DNA of 64,000 bases from Ilumatobacter fluminis (GCF_004364865.1 NZ_SOAU01000001.1:1736001-1800000), one strand, 5' to 3'. Positions 49,471 through 58,287 are shown, counted from the first letter of the stretch. The notes: a model not told the origin generated them from the sequence alone. Made by a program: numbers and translations.

Positions 49471-50991
49471 GTGTCGATCCGATCAGCCTATGGCGCTTTG
49501 CGGACCGCGTGGCGCCATCCCGTCCCTGACCGGGGCGTGGTCGGGTTGGCGGTCGTGGTCGCGCTGGCCGTCCGGACCGGGCCGTCGGCGGCGACCTGGG
49601 CGGCGGCCATCGCAGCCGTGATCGCATGTCTGCCGCCACGGTGGTCGCCGGAGCCGGCCGACGAGCCGGGCGGGTCGGCTGCCGAAGACCTTCGGTCGCC
49701 GCGTCTCGATCCGTGGGTCATCGCCCGGTCGGTGGTGATCGTGACCTGCTGTGTCGTGCTCGGCGGTTGGCGGACCGCTGATGCGTGGTCGGGGCTCCGG
49801 CCCGACGTCGTGGGACCGTTCGACGGTTGGGCGCTCGTCATCGACGATCCGCAGCCGTATGCCGGCTCGACGCGGGTGATCGTCGAACTCGACGGTGAGC
49901 GCTTCGAGTCGTGGCACCGGGGCCGCGCGGCCCGGCTCCGTGCGGGATCGTGGCGGGCGGGGGAGTGGGTGCGGGTCGTCGGCGAACGAAACGAGCTCGA
50001 CGCCGAGCGGTCCGAGCGCGTGGCCTGGCAGCACGTGGTCGGCGACTTCGAGCTCGACTGGGCGAGCGATGTGCTGACCGGTCGGCCGATCGATCGTGCG
50101 TCGAACCGGGTCCGAGCGGCGATCGAACGGGGCGGAGCGACGCTCCCCGGCGACGACGGGGCACTGTTCCGTGGTCTGGTCGTCGGGGATGATCGCGATC
50201 AACCTCCCGAGATGATCGGCCGCTTCCGCGCATCGGGGCTCTCCCACCTGACGGCCGTCTCCGGCCAGAACGTGAGCTTCGTGTTGGCGGCGGCCGGTCC
50301 GTTGTTGGTTCGGTTGAGGCCCTGGTGGCGGTGGTTCGTCACCCTGGGGTTGATCGCCTGGTTCGTCAGCCTGACCCGGTTCGAGCCGTCGATCGTGCGG
50401 GCCGGTGTGATGGCGGGGTTGTCGGCGACGGGGTTCGTGCTCGGGCGGGAGCGGACGCCGTTGCGCCTGGTCGGGTGGGCGGTGATCGGCTTGCTGCTCG
50501 CCGACCCGTTGATCGGCTGGTCGGTCGGGTTCTGGTTGTCGGTGGGTGCGACGGCCGGGGTGGTGACGGTCGGTCCGTGGCTGGGGGAGCGGCTCGGCTC
50601 GCTCGGGCCGCTGGCGATGCCGGTCGGTGTGACGCTCGGGGCGCAGGTGGGCGTGGTGGTGCCGCTGGTCTGGGTGTTCGGGTCGTTGCCGCTCGTGAGT
50701 GTGCCGGCGAACCTGTTGGCGGTGCCCGTGGCCGGGTTCGTCATGCTCTACGGGCTGCCGGCCGGGCTGTTCGCCGGTGCGGTCGCCGAGTCGGCGCCGT
50801 GGCTGGCGTCGGCGGTGATGTTGCCGTGCCGGTTCGGGGTGCGCTGGGTCGACACGGTGGCGGTGGTCGCGGCGCGGCTCGAGCCGGGCGGGGCGGTGTC
50901 GTGGTGCGGTTGGGCCGTGCTCGTTGTCGCGATCGGTCTGATCGCTGCTAGGAACAGGGGTCGCCATGGGAGTCCATCTGCTGACCGGTGA
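49471..50991 (+). CDS. comEC: ComEC/Rec2-type DNA translocation channel, no metallo-beta-lactamase domain
   Basis: Competence channel through which single-stranded DNA enters. About 506 residues: N-terminal membrane helices, a DUF4131-like soluble domain (about 105-200), then the ComEC membrane core (FRASGLSHLTAVSGQNVSFVL, FEPSIVRAGVMAGLSATGFVLG, VGVTLGAQVGVVVPLV). The C-terminal metallo-beta-lactamase domain found in Bacillus ComEC is missing; the gene ends shortly after the last helix. GTG 49471 is a guess; GTG 49537 is also in frame. The 3' end overlaps holA by 26 bp. Confidence 0.87.
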   Translation: MSIRSAYGALRTAWRHPVPDRGVVGLAVVVALAVRTGPSAATWAAAIAAVIACLPPRWSPEPADEPGGSAAEDLRSPRLDPWVIARSVVIVTCCVVLGGWRTADAWSGLRPDVVGPFDGWALVIDDPQPYAGSTRVIVELDGERFESWHRGRAARLRAGSWRAGEWVRVVGERNELDAERSERVAWQHVVGDFELDWASDVLTGRPIDRASNRVRAAIERGGATLPGDDGALFRGLVVGDDRDQPPEMIGRFRASGLSHLTAVSGQNVSFVLAAAGPLLVRLRPWWRWFVTLGLIAWFVSLTRFEPSIVRAGVMAGLSATGFVLGRERTPLRLVGWAVIGLLLADPLIGWSVGFWLSVGATAGVVTVGPWLGERLGSLGPLAMPVGVTLGAQVGVVVPLVWVFGSLPLVSVPANLLAVPVAGFVMLYGLPAGLFAGAVAESAPWLASAVMLPCRFGVRWVDTVAVVAARLEPGGAVSWCGWAVLVVAIGLIAARNRGRHGSPSADR

Positions 50992-51931
50992 CGACGAGTC
51001 GATCTTGCGTGCCAAGGCGCACGACCTCGTCCATCAGCTGATCGGTGACGGCGACCGCTCGCTCATGGTCGACGAGTTCGAGGGCGAGGAGTACGAGCTG
51101 CGCGAGGTGGCCGACGCAGCGCAGACGATGCCGTTCCTCACCGACAAGCGGGTCGTCGTGGCCCGCGACGTCGGCCGGTTCAACGCCGACGACCTGCCCC
51201 CGATCCTCGGCTACCTCGACAACCCGCTCGACTCCACCGACCTCGTGCTGGTGGGCGGTGGTGGTCGACTCGCCAAGAAGCTGACCGACGCCGTGAAGGC
51301 GGCCGGCGGCCATACCACCAACACGTCACCGCCAAATCGGGCCAAGGACCGGCAGTCGTGGGTGAAGGTCGAGTTCGAGGAGCACGGCGTGCGGCTCGAC
51401 GCCGCCGCGGCGGCGCGGATCGCCGACCAGCTCGGTGAGGACGCAGGACGGCTCGAGGGCCTCATCTCGGTCATCCGTTCGACGTACGGCGAGGGCGTTC
51501 GCGTCGGCATGGACGACATCGAGCCGTTCCTCGGTGAGGCGGGCGGGGTGCCGCCGTGGGACTTCACCGACGCCATCGACAGTGGTCAGACGACGAAGGC
51601 ACTCACGTTGCTCGGGCGCATGATGCACGGTGGCGATCGCCACCCGTTGCAGATGATGGCGACCCTGCACAATCACTACGCCAAGCTCGCACGGCTCGAC
51701 GGCGTCGACGCCCGCAACGAGCAGGAGGCGGCCGACGCCATGGGCATCAAGGCCGGCTTCCCGGCCAAGAAGGCGCTCGGTAACTATCGGCGGCTGGGTG
51801 GCAGCGGCATCCATCGTGCGATCGAGCTGCTCGCCAAGGCCGACCTCGACCTCCGCGGCGACAGCGACCTCGACCCCGAGCTGGTGATGGAAGTCCTCGT
51901 CGCCCGCCTCTCCCGCCTCGGCCGCCGCTGA
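50966..51931 (+). CDS. holA: DNA polymerase III delta subunit
   Basis: Clamp-loader subunit that opens the sliding clamp, 321 residues. N-terminal LLTGDDESILRAKAHDLVHQL is typical, as are MPFLTDKRVVVARDVGRF and the C-terminal collar (MATLHNHYAKLARLDGVDA, AAGFPAKKALGNYRRLG type). The overlap with comEC (26 bp) indicates co-transcription, a gene order that is widespread in bacteria. A hairpin-poor region with palindromic repeats follows. Confidence 0.93.
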   Translation: MGVHLLTGDDESILRAKAHDLVHQLIGDGDRSLMVDEFEGEEYELREVADAAQTMPFLTDKRVVVARDVGRFNADDLPPILGYLDNPLDSTDLVLVGGGGRLAKKLTDAVKAAGGHTTNTSPPNRAKDRQSWVKVEFEEHGVRLDAAAAARIADQLGEDAGRLEGLISVIRSTYGEGVRVGMDDIEPFLGEAGGVPPWDFTDAIDSGQTTKALTLLGRMMHGGDRHPLQMMATLHNHYAKLARLDGVDARNEQEAADAMGIKAGFPAKKALGNYRRLGGSGIHRAIELLAKADLDLRGDSDLDPELVMEVLVARLSRLGRR

Positions 51932-51983
51932 TCAGACCTGATCCGCGCCGACTGCGTCGAGACCCATCGGCGCACCGAAGCCC

Positions 51984-52188
51984 GGACGTGGAGTCGATTG
52001 AATCGCCCAGGTGTCCACCGGTGGACGTGGAGTCGATTAAATCGACCAGGCGTCCGAGGGTGCTGAAGTTCGGGGTGGACGTGGAGTCGATTTAATCGCC
52101 CAGGTGTCCACCGGTGGACGTGGAGCCGACTAAATCGACCAGGCGTCCGGGGGTGCCGAGGTTCGCGGGTGGACCCGAAGGCGATTTA
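51984..52188. repeat. 93-bp tandem repeat of paired palindromic units (left part)
   Basis: Units of 33 bp occur at 51984, 52023, 52077, 52116 and (first half only) 52171. Two types alternate: A (ends ATCGCCCAGGTGTCC) and B (ends ATCGACCAGGCGTCC), joined by ACCGGT. Each has a near-palindromic core TCGATT-AATCG. The A-to-A period is 93-94 bp. The fifth unit is split by the IS element and continues at 53158. It fills the space after holA; no gene is visible. Confidence 0.9.
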
Positions 52189-52213
52189 GGACCCGCGCGG
52201 ATAGGCGGTGTGT

Positions 52214-52292
52214 GGTGACCATCCACCGGTTGGTGGGTTGGCTCGGTTTTCATACCGAGTGCAGCCCAACACACCCAACCGGGGAGGTCACC
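52214..52292 (+). promoter_or_regulatory. Long imperfect hairpin covering the transposase ribosome site
   Basis: GGTGACC (52214-52220) pairs with GGTCACC (52286-52292), and CCGGTTGG, GGGTTGG and CTCGGT pair with CCAACCGG, CCCAAC and ACCGAG further in. The Shine-Dalgarno-like GGGGAGG (52281-52287) lies in the right arm, eight bases before the end of the stem and close to ATG 52300. Such folding would block translation of transcripts reading in from outside the element. Confidence 0.6.
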
Positions 52293-52299
52293 GAACATC

Positions 52300-53131
52300 A
52301 TGCGCGCGCTCGAACGAGAAGTGGTGGACGCCGTCTACGCGACCATCGAACCGCTCCTGCCCGAACCACCGCCACACCCCCTCGGATGCCACCGGCCACG
52401 CGTCCCGGACCGGCTCTGCTTCTGGGGGATCCTGATCCGACTCACGACCGGATCATCCTGGGTCGACATCGAAGCAATCCTCGAGTACCGCGTGTCGGAT
52501 ACCACGCTCAGATCTCGCCGTGACGAGTGGATCGCCGCCGGCGTGTTCGACCAACTCCGCGACGAAGCCACCCGAGCGTTCGACCGCATCATCGGCCTGG
52601 ATCTCACCGAAGTCGCCATCGACGGATCAGTCCACAAAGCCCCCTACGGCGGCGAGGGCACCGGCAAGAGTCCTGTCGACCGGGGCAAACTCGGCTGGAA
52701 GTGGTCGATCGGCGTCGACCGCCACGGCATCCCGTTGGGCTGGTCGATCGACGGCGCCAACCGCCACGACGTCCGCCTGCTCGAAACCACCCTCGACGCG
52801 ATCGCAGCCGACGGCTGGACCGCCGAGATCGAGACCATGCACCTCGACCGCGGTTACGACCAACCCAAGATCCGTCGACAACTCATCGACGCTGGACTGC
52901 CCGACCACATCATCCAACGACGCCGCCAACCCGGTGACCAGCGACCGAAATCGATCACGCTCGGGCTGCGATGGATCGTCGAAGCCGCCAACAGTTGGCT
53001 GTCGAACTACGGACAGCTACGCCGCAGCACCGACCGCAAGATCTGCCACCGACACGCCCGCGATCTGCCTCGCCGTCACCGTGCTGATCGTCGGCAAACT
53101 CCTCACCTACCGAGACCGCTACTGCCGCTGA
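52300..53131 (+). pseudogene. IS5-family DDE transposase, frameshifted near the 3' end
   Basis: The frame from ATG 52300 has the DDE elements of IS5-group transposases: first Asp in VAIDGSVHKAP, second in MHLDRGYDQPKI, and the Glu in VEAANSWLSNYGQLRRSTDRK. After KICHRHAR (about 53060) the frame becomes Arg/Pro-rich and runs beyond the IS end to 53199. The +1 frame instead gives ICLAVTVLIVGKLLTYRDR and stops at 53131, inside the element, as related transposases do. So either a one-base insertion has broken the gene or a +1 shift is needed. I place the true end at 53131. Confidence 0.8.
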
Positions 53132-53157
53132 CTGCCAACGCCTATCCGCTCAAGCCC

Positions 53158-53214
53158 TTAATCGCCCAGGTGTCTACCGGTGGACGTGGAGCCGATTAAA
53201 TCGACCAGGCGTCC
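53158..53214. repeat. 93-bp tandem repeat (right part, after the IS)
   Basis: The right half of the interrupted A unit (53158-53175, TTAATCGCCCAGGTGTCT), the ACCGGT link, and a full B unit (53182-53214). It completes the third copy of the repeat whose first two and a half copies lie left of the IS. Confidence 0.88.
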
Positions 53215-53255
53215 GGGGGTGCCGAGGTCGGGGGTGCGTCTCGGGTGTCTCGGTG

Positions 53256-54104
53256 TCAGCCGGCGGCGTGGCTGAGTTCGGACTCGCTGAAGGGGCCGAG
53301 GGCTCGGTTCTCGGCGGAGAAGTGGTAGAGCGCCACGCCGAACACGCCCTTGGTGGCGCCGGCGGCCAGGCCTGCCATGACGGCGATCACGATGCCGACG
53401 GCGAGCAGTGCCACACCGCCGCTCGTGGCGGCCACGCCACCCGACACGACCAGCACGCCGCCCAGCACGCCGAGGACGATGCCGACGAACATGACGACCG
53501 TCGCGATGCCGCCGATCACCACGTTGCCGGTGGCCTGCTGGCCCCAGCGTTGCTTGACGAGGTTGCCGGAGCGCTTGACGGCGTCGATCGGGCCGATGTC
53601 TTCCAGTGCGATGACCGGGATGACGAGGAAGGTGACGAAGCCCCACGCCGCAGCACCGATGGAGCCGAGGATGTTGCCGATCGCACCGCCCTTGTCCCGC
53701 ATGATCGAGAACGCGACGCTCACGATCGCCGACACGATCGCCCAGCCGATGATGGTGCCGCGGCGGCGTCCGGCGATGGCACGGGCAGCGGCGATGTCTG
53801 GCTCCTGCCCCTGCAGCGCCTGGTCGGCGGCCGCAGCGAGAATCACGTTGTAGTAGATGACGATGCACGACGCGAGGAACGACCCCAGCGCGATCAGGCC
53901 GTAGCCGAGGTAGACGAGCAGGTCGTCGGACGTCTCGGCGGAGTCGGACGCGACGAGGAAGATGCCCGGCCCGCCGACGACCACGAGCACGATCAGCGAC
54001 AAGATGCCGCCGACGAGGGGCAGGCGGAGCAGTTTCGGGTGTTCACGGATGACGCCCCACGACTTCTTCGTGAGTTCCCACCCTTGGCGCATGCGACGGA
54101 ACAT
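53256..54104 (-). CDS. DUF6159-like multi-pass membrane protein
   Basis: A 282-residue protein with a cytoplasmic N-terminus (FRRMRQGWELTKKSWGVI), about six membrane helices and a conserved cytoplasmic loop (EDIGPIDAVKRSGNLVKQRWGQQ) of the type seen in glycerophosphoryl-diester-phosphodiesterase-like membrane domains and DUF6159. Function unknown. ATG 54104 was chosen because TAGGTT lies seven bases upstream; TTG 54113 is less likely. Confidence 0.8.
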   Translation of the reverse strand: MFRRMRQGWELTKKSWGVIREHPKLLRLPLVGGILSLIVLVVVGGPGIFLVASDSAETSDDLLVYLGYGLIALGSFLASCIVIYYNVILAAAADQALQGQEPDIAAARAIAGRRRGTIIGWAIVSAIVSVAFSIMRDKGGAIGNILGSIGAAAWGFVTFLVIPVIALEDIGPIDAVKRSGNLVKQRWGQQATGNVVIGGIATVVMFVGIVLGVLGGVLVVSGGVAATSGGVALLAVGIVIAVMAGLAAGATKGVFGVALYHFSAENRALGPFSESELSHAAG

Positions 54105-54191
54105 GCGGTCCAACCTACTGCCGTCGCCCGAGGCGAGGTTCGATGTTTGCCGCGTCGGCCGTTCTGGTGCGCCTCGACGGCGTGTTCCGGC

Positions 54192-54791
54192 TCAGAAGAG
54201 CAGGAAGCGCAGCAGGAGGGTGAGGCCGGCGAAGAACAGGAACACGGCGACGCCGAACCAGCGGCCGTAGGTCTGGTAGAGCCAGGCGGTGAACGACCAT
54301 TTCACCTCGTAGTCGGGGTCGTGCACCTTGCGGAGCTGGCCCGTCAGCCACATCACGGGGCAGCCGAGGGTCGCCACCTGCAGCGTCACCATGAGGGTGA
54401 GCAGGAACACGAACACGGGGCCGGAGAAGTAGACGGCGCCGAGAACGACCAAGGCGATCACGATCGGGAAGTGGATCAGGTCGACCACGTTGGCGATGTG
54501 CCACCAGATCACGGTGTTCGGACCCTGCTCGGCGTCCGGTCCGGATGCGGACGCCGACCGGGCCGACGGACGCCGGCGTGACCGTGCCGCCTTCCGGGCA
54601 GCGGCGCGACGTTCGATGGTCGTCATCGAGTCGGAGGTCGCCGAGTCGGAGGTCGTGGAGTCGGAGGTCGTGGAGCTGGACCTCGTCGAGCTCGGTGCCG
54701 CGGGTGAGGTGGGCCGGGAGTCGAGGCCGACGGGTTCCGGTGTCGATGCTGCGGAGCGGCTGCTCGCCACGTCATGGTCGGTCCGGGCCAC
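54192..54791 (-). CDS. Membrane protein with low-complexity N-terminus
   Basis: A 199-residue protein. Residues 1-60 are Ser/Thr/Asp-rich with a short repeat (TTSDSTTSDSATSDS), then a basic stretch (RRAAARKAARSRRRPS), then four membrane helices (about 95-199). The middle phrase VATLGCPVMWLTGQLRKVHD may be DUF2784-like. GTG 54791 has TAGCAT six bases upstream. An internal ATG at 54626 (MTTIERR) would remove the low-complexity part. Function unknown. Confidence 0.68.
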   Translation of the reverse strand: MARTDHDVASSRSAASTPEPVGLDSRPTSPAAPSSTRSSSTTSDSTTSDSATSDSMTTIERRAAARKAARSRRRPSARSASASGPDAEQGPNTVIWWHIANVVDLIHFPIVIALVVLGAVYFSGPVFVFLLTLMVTLQVATLGCPVMWLTGQLRKVHDPDYEVKWSFTAWLYQTYGRWFGVAVFLFFAGLTLLLRFLLF

Positions 54792-54893
54792 GACCCCATG
54801 CTATGAGCCTCGCCGCGGCGGGGCACGCCGACCACGACGGCACGGATGGGCACCACCCGACCGCCAGAACCACCGAGCATCCGACACGATCCG

Positions 54894-55152
54894 TTCTCGG
54901 TGGCTGTGGTCCGAGATCCTGGACGGGAGCCGCCGAGAAGCGTGGCGGGTTGCCAGGTGTCGGGTTCTCGGCGGCTGAGGTGCGAGATCTGGGACGGGTG
55001 CCGGTGTACAGCGTGGCGGGTTGCCGGTGTGTGGGGTTCTCGGTGGTTGTGGGTTTGGGTTCCGGGACGGGTGCCGCCGAGAAGGGTGGTGGGTCGGGGT
55101 GTGGGGTTCTCGGTGGTTGTGGTCCGAGGTTCCGGACGACAGCCACCGAGAT
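54894..55152. repeat. 71-bp tandem repeat of hairpin-forming units, four copies
   Basis: Copies start at 54894, 54965, 55037 and 55107 (spacing 71, 72, 70). Each opens TTCTCGGYGGYT. In copies 1 and 3 the sequence closes about 46 bp later with GCCGCCGAGAA, so the unit folds into a stem of 10-12 bp around a G-rich loop; copies 2 and 4 are less exact. They fill most of the 563-bp gene-free stretch between the membrane gene and the rpsT terminator. No ORF is convincing there. Confidence 0.85.
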
Positions 55153-55273
55153 CGTGGTGGGCATGGCGCATCGCCGAGATCTCAGCGAGTGCCGGTGTGA
55201 GCTGCCTCACGTGTGCGCTGCCGCCCTGCCAGGGTGCTGTCGGAGGCGCGGTTCGTCCGTTCTCGGGACGCGA

Positions 55274-55304
55274 CGAAGCCCGGGCACGCGGCCCGGGCTT
55301 CGTG
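55274..55304 (-). terminator. rpsT terminator
   Basis: ACGAAGCCCGGG (55274-55285) pairs perfectly with CCCGGGCTTCGT (55293-55304) around a seven-base loop, 50 bp beyond the rpsT stop. It is a 12-bp perfect stem without a clear U-tract. Confidence 0.85.
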
Positions 55305-55354
55305 TTCGATCGCACTGATTGGTGCCGGCAGGAGTCGCCGGGCACCGAGCGAGG

Positions 55355-55597
55355 TCAGCTGGCTGCGTTGACCTGCTTCATGAGGCGGCTCTTCTTGCGA
55401 GCCGCCGTGTTCTTGTGGATGACGCCCTTCTGGGCAGCCGAGTCGATCCGCTTGACGGCGGCCTGGACGTCGGCGTCGTCACCGGTGGTGAGCGCCTTCT
55501 TGGTGCGCTGCTTCATCTCACTGCGGACGGCCTTGTTGCGCTCGTGGGCCTTCTCGTTGGTGATGTTGCGCTTCTTCTGGCTCTTGATGTTGGCCAC
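55355..55597 (-). CDS. rpsT: 30S ribosomal protein S20
   Basis: Small primary-binding protein of the 30S subunit, 80 residues, Lys/Arg-rich and all helical ([39 protein letters not shown]). Length and composition are standard. It is monocistronic here with a strong terminator. The lepA gene, often near rpsT, lies 6 kb away. Confidence 0.97.
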   Translation of the reverse strand: MANIKSQKKRNITNEKAHERNKAVRSEMKQRTKKALTTGDDADVQAAVKRIDSAAQKGVIHKNTAARKKSRLMKQVNAAS

Positions 55598-55765
55598 GGG
55601 ACGATCCCTACCTTGGTGTTTCGTGTGTTCTGTGCGATCGATGTGTGCGGTGAACGTCGTTCCGGGGAACCGGATCGCCGTCCATCACACAGCGCATTGA
55701 GGCTATCGGGACCCGGATCGGAACCCCAACGCCTCCCGTCAGCCCGAGCCAGTACCGTCGCCGAG

Positions 55766-56812
55766 GTGCCTGCCGACCTGCCCGCCGCCGAATCACCCGC
55801 TGATCTGCCGTTCGAGCAACGTTCGACCCGCTCCCAGGTCGCTCGACTCCGTCGCGTCGCCGAGCGAGCGCTCGAGGCGTACCCGGTCGACACCGCCCGG
55901 CTCCGACTGCTGTTGCACGGCTACAACACCACGTTCCGAGTCGACACGACCGACGGTCGCACGTTCGCCCTGCGGCTCAACGTGAACAGTCGCCGGGCCG
56001 ACGAGCACCTCGCTGCCGAGGCGGCGTGGCTGTCGGCGCTCGCTGCTGACCCGATCGTGGGGGAGCGGATCTCGGTGCCGGCGCCCGTGCCCACCCGCGA
56101 CGGTGACCTGCGCACGACGGTGTGGAGCGACGACCTCGGACGACAACTCCCAGCGTTGCTGATGTCGTGGCTGCCCGGGCGCGACCTCGGTGACCCCGAT
56201 CCCGAAGGGGCCCGCGCCCTCGGCGCAGCGATGGCGACGTTGCACGACCACGTGTGTCGGTGGGCGCTGCCCGCCGGTGCATCGCTGCCCGACGTCGACG
56301 CTCCGATCGACGAGATGGCTGCCGTCGTCGCCGCCGACCGGTCGGTCACCACCGCCGAACAGCGGGCGGTGTTCGCCGCGGTGCACGACCGGGTCGGCGG
56401 ACTGATCGCACAGCTGCGAGCCGACCCGTCGCATCCGAGTGCCCCGATCCACGCCGACCTGCACGGCGAGAACGTCAAGTGGCTCCGGAAACGGATCGCC
56501 GTGTTCGACTTCGACGACGCATGCGTCGGCACGACGGTGCACGACCTGGCGATCTCGCTGTACTACCTGCGCGACGACGACCCGATCGAGCAGGCGGTGC
56601 TCGACGGGTACGCGTCGGTCCGACCCCTGCCCGACTACGAGCAGGAGCATCTGGAAGCGGTCATCGCCGCCCGGAACCTGGTGTTGGCCGGCGACGTACT
56701 GAGCATCACCACCGCCGACATCCGTGCGATCGCCCCCGACTACCTGGCCCGCTCGGCCACGAAGTTGCAGGCCTACCTCGACACCGGTCGCTACCGCCAC
56801 ACCCTCGACTGA
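55766..56812 (+). CDS. APH-fold (aminoglycoside phosphotransferase-like) kinase
   Basis: A 348-residue protein kinase-like phosphotransferase. Nucleotide-loop region GYNTTFRVDTTDGRTFALRL, catalytic IHADLHGENVKW (the HxDxxxxN brenner motif) and metal-binding VFDFDDACVG are present. Related to homoserine kinase II/choline kinase and antibiotic kinases; the substrate cannot be told. GTG 55766 has TACCGT (55753-55758) seven bases upstream, which excludes the longer frame from 55319 that overlaps rpsT. Confidence 0.88.
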   Translation: MPADLPAAESPADLPFEQRSTRSQVARLRRVAERALEAYPVDTARLRLLLHGYNTTFRVDTTDGRTFALRLNVNSRRADEHLAAEAAWLSALAADPIVGERISVPAPVPTRDGDLRTTVWSDDLGRQLPALLMSWLPGRDLGDPDPEGARALGAAMATLHDHVCRWALPAGASLPDVDAPIDEMAAVVAADRSVTTAEQRAVFAAVHDRVGGLIAQLRADPSHPSAPIHADLHGENVKWLRKRIAVFDFDDACVGTTVHDLAISLYYLRDDDPIEQAVLDGYASVRPLPDYEQEHLEAVIAARNLVLAGDVLSITTADIRAIAPDYLARSATKLQAYLDTGRYRHTLD

Positions 56813-56860
56813 CGGAGTCGAGTCCCGGTCGAGGTCGGTGGCGAGGTGACGACTCGCCCG

Positions 56861-58090
56861 TCAGGCGGCGGGGTTGGTGCGGTCGTTGGTGGGGCCGGTC
56901 CAGTGGGTTGCGCCGTCGGGGCGGGTCCAGGTGGCGGTGCGGTCGGGTCGGATCGTCAGCTCCCACCCGCCCTCGTGGACCAGGTGATGATGCGTCTCGC
57001 ACACCGGAGCCAGATCGTCGAGGTCGGTGTTGCCGCCGTGTTGCCACGGGGTCGTGTGGTGGATGCGGCAGTCGTCGATGCCGACGGTGCAGCCCGGGAA
57101 CACACACGTGGCGTGCATCGCCTCGATGGCCGTGCGCTGCTCGGCCGTCGCGAGCCGTTTCGCCCGCCCTTGGTCGAGCGCGACACCTGCACCGTCGAGC
57201 ACGACCGGGATGATGTCGGCCTCGCAGGCGAGGCGTCGCATCGTCTCGATCGGGATCGGCGTTCCAGAGTCGGTCTCGCACAGCGACCCAGCCGAATCGG
57301 TCAGGTTGGCGAGGTCGACGTGGACGACGAGCCGGCTGTTCGCGCCCTGCCCGTCGGTCACCGCATCGACCACGGCGTCGACGGTGAGACGATCCCACGT
57401 CGGCTTCGGGCCGGCGGTCTGCTGCGATCGCCGTCGGAGCCGACCACGTGCGGACTGGATGGCGGACCAGATGGCCCGGTCGGTGACCGGATCGCACTCG
57501 ATCAGGGTCTTGTGCATGCCGGTCGTCTCATCGGTCCAGCGGGTCACCTTCGACTGCGCCCGCTGCCGCTCGAGTTCGTCCTCGGCGGCCTGCGCGTTGT
57601 GCCGGGCCCGGATGCTCTTCGCGAGGTCGCGACATCCCTTGCCGAACCGGTCGACGCCCTGCTCGCGTGCCTCGGCGAGCAGCGACTCGGCCTCGCCGAC
57701 GAACTCGGCGCGTTCGGCGTCGTCGAGGTTGCGGGTCGCGTTGGCGATCGCGTCGACATGACCGGCGGTCACCGTGCCGTCGTCGAGCGCGTCTTCGAAC
57801 GACGGCATCGACGTGCACACTTCTTCGCGTTCGGCTGCTGCTTTGGCGTCTTTCGACGACTGCCGGCCGTGGTCGGAGAGTGCGTGCTCGGGCTGCGACG
57901 CTCGACCCTCCGACGCCAACTGCCGTTGCCGACGGGTGGCTCGCACCTGGCGTGCGTCGCACCACGATCGGATGGTGGCGATGGCTTCCAGGTATCCCGC
58001 CAGCTCGTCGCTGTCGAGGACGTCGGGGTCGGTGTTGCTGACCATGCTGAGTGCCTGATCGATCGATCTGGTCGGATCGTTCGGTGGCAT
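56861..58090 (-). CDS. DUF222-HNH endonuclease
   Basis: A 409-residue protein of the 13E12-like family abundant in actinobacteria. DUF222 covers about residues 10-300 (helical). The C-terminal HNH motif is CVFPGCTVGIDDCRIHHTTP with PVCETHHHLVHEGGW, providing the zinc Cys pairs and catalytic His. ATG 58090 has a very strong Shine-Dalgarno sequence (AAAGGAGGA). These genes occur in many copies and may be mobile; no flanking repeats were seen here. Confidence 0.9.
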   Translation of the reverse strand: MPPNDPTRSIDQALSMVSNTDPDVLDSDELAGYLEAIATIRSWCDARQVRATRRQRQLASEGRASQPEHALSDHGRQSSKDAKAAAEREEVCTSMPSFEDALDDGTVTAGHVDAIANATRNLDDAERAEFVGEAESLLAEAREQGVDRFGKGCRDLAKSIRARHNAQAAEDELERQRAQSKVTRWTDETTGMHKTLIECDPVTDRAIWSAIQSARGRLRRRSQQTAGPKPTWDRLTVDAVVDAVTDGQGANSRLVVHVDLANLTDSAGSLCETDSGTPIPIETMRRLACEADIIPVVLDGAGVALDQGRAKRLATAEQRTAIEAMHATCVFPGCTVGIDDCRIHHTTPWQHGGNTDLDDLAPVCETHHHLVHEGGWELTIRPDRTATWTRPDGATHWTGPTNDRTNPAA

Positions 58091-58287
58091 GGGTTCCTCC
58101 TTTCGATGAGGTGAAAGAAGGGGAAGTCGGTGTACGCAAGGATAGCCGAACTGGTGTACGAGTCGCAAGGCAAAAGCCCAGGAAAACGACGTTCTTCCCG
58201 GATGTCGACTCGAGTCGATCGCCGACATCGAAACGTGGCCAGCAGCGTCGACCAGGTGGCAGAATCGAGGGGGCGCCGGCCGGCTGT

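Larger units (their letters stand above)
52189..53157 (+). mobile_element. IS5-type insertion sequence, 969 bp, complete ends
   Basis: Terminal inverted repeats are GGACCCGCGCGGATAGGCG (52189-52207) and the complement of 53139-53157, GGGCTTGAGCGGATAGGCG, matching at 15 of 19 positions. It is flanked by TTA on both sides (52186-52188 and 53158-53160), a three-base target duplication. Joining the flanks restores the palindromic repeat core GGCGATTTAATCGCCC. It carries one DDE transposase gene with a 3' frameshift. Confidence 0.9.
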
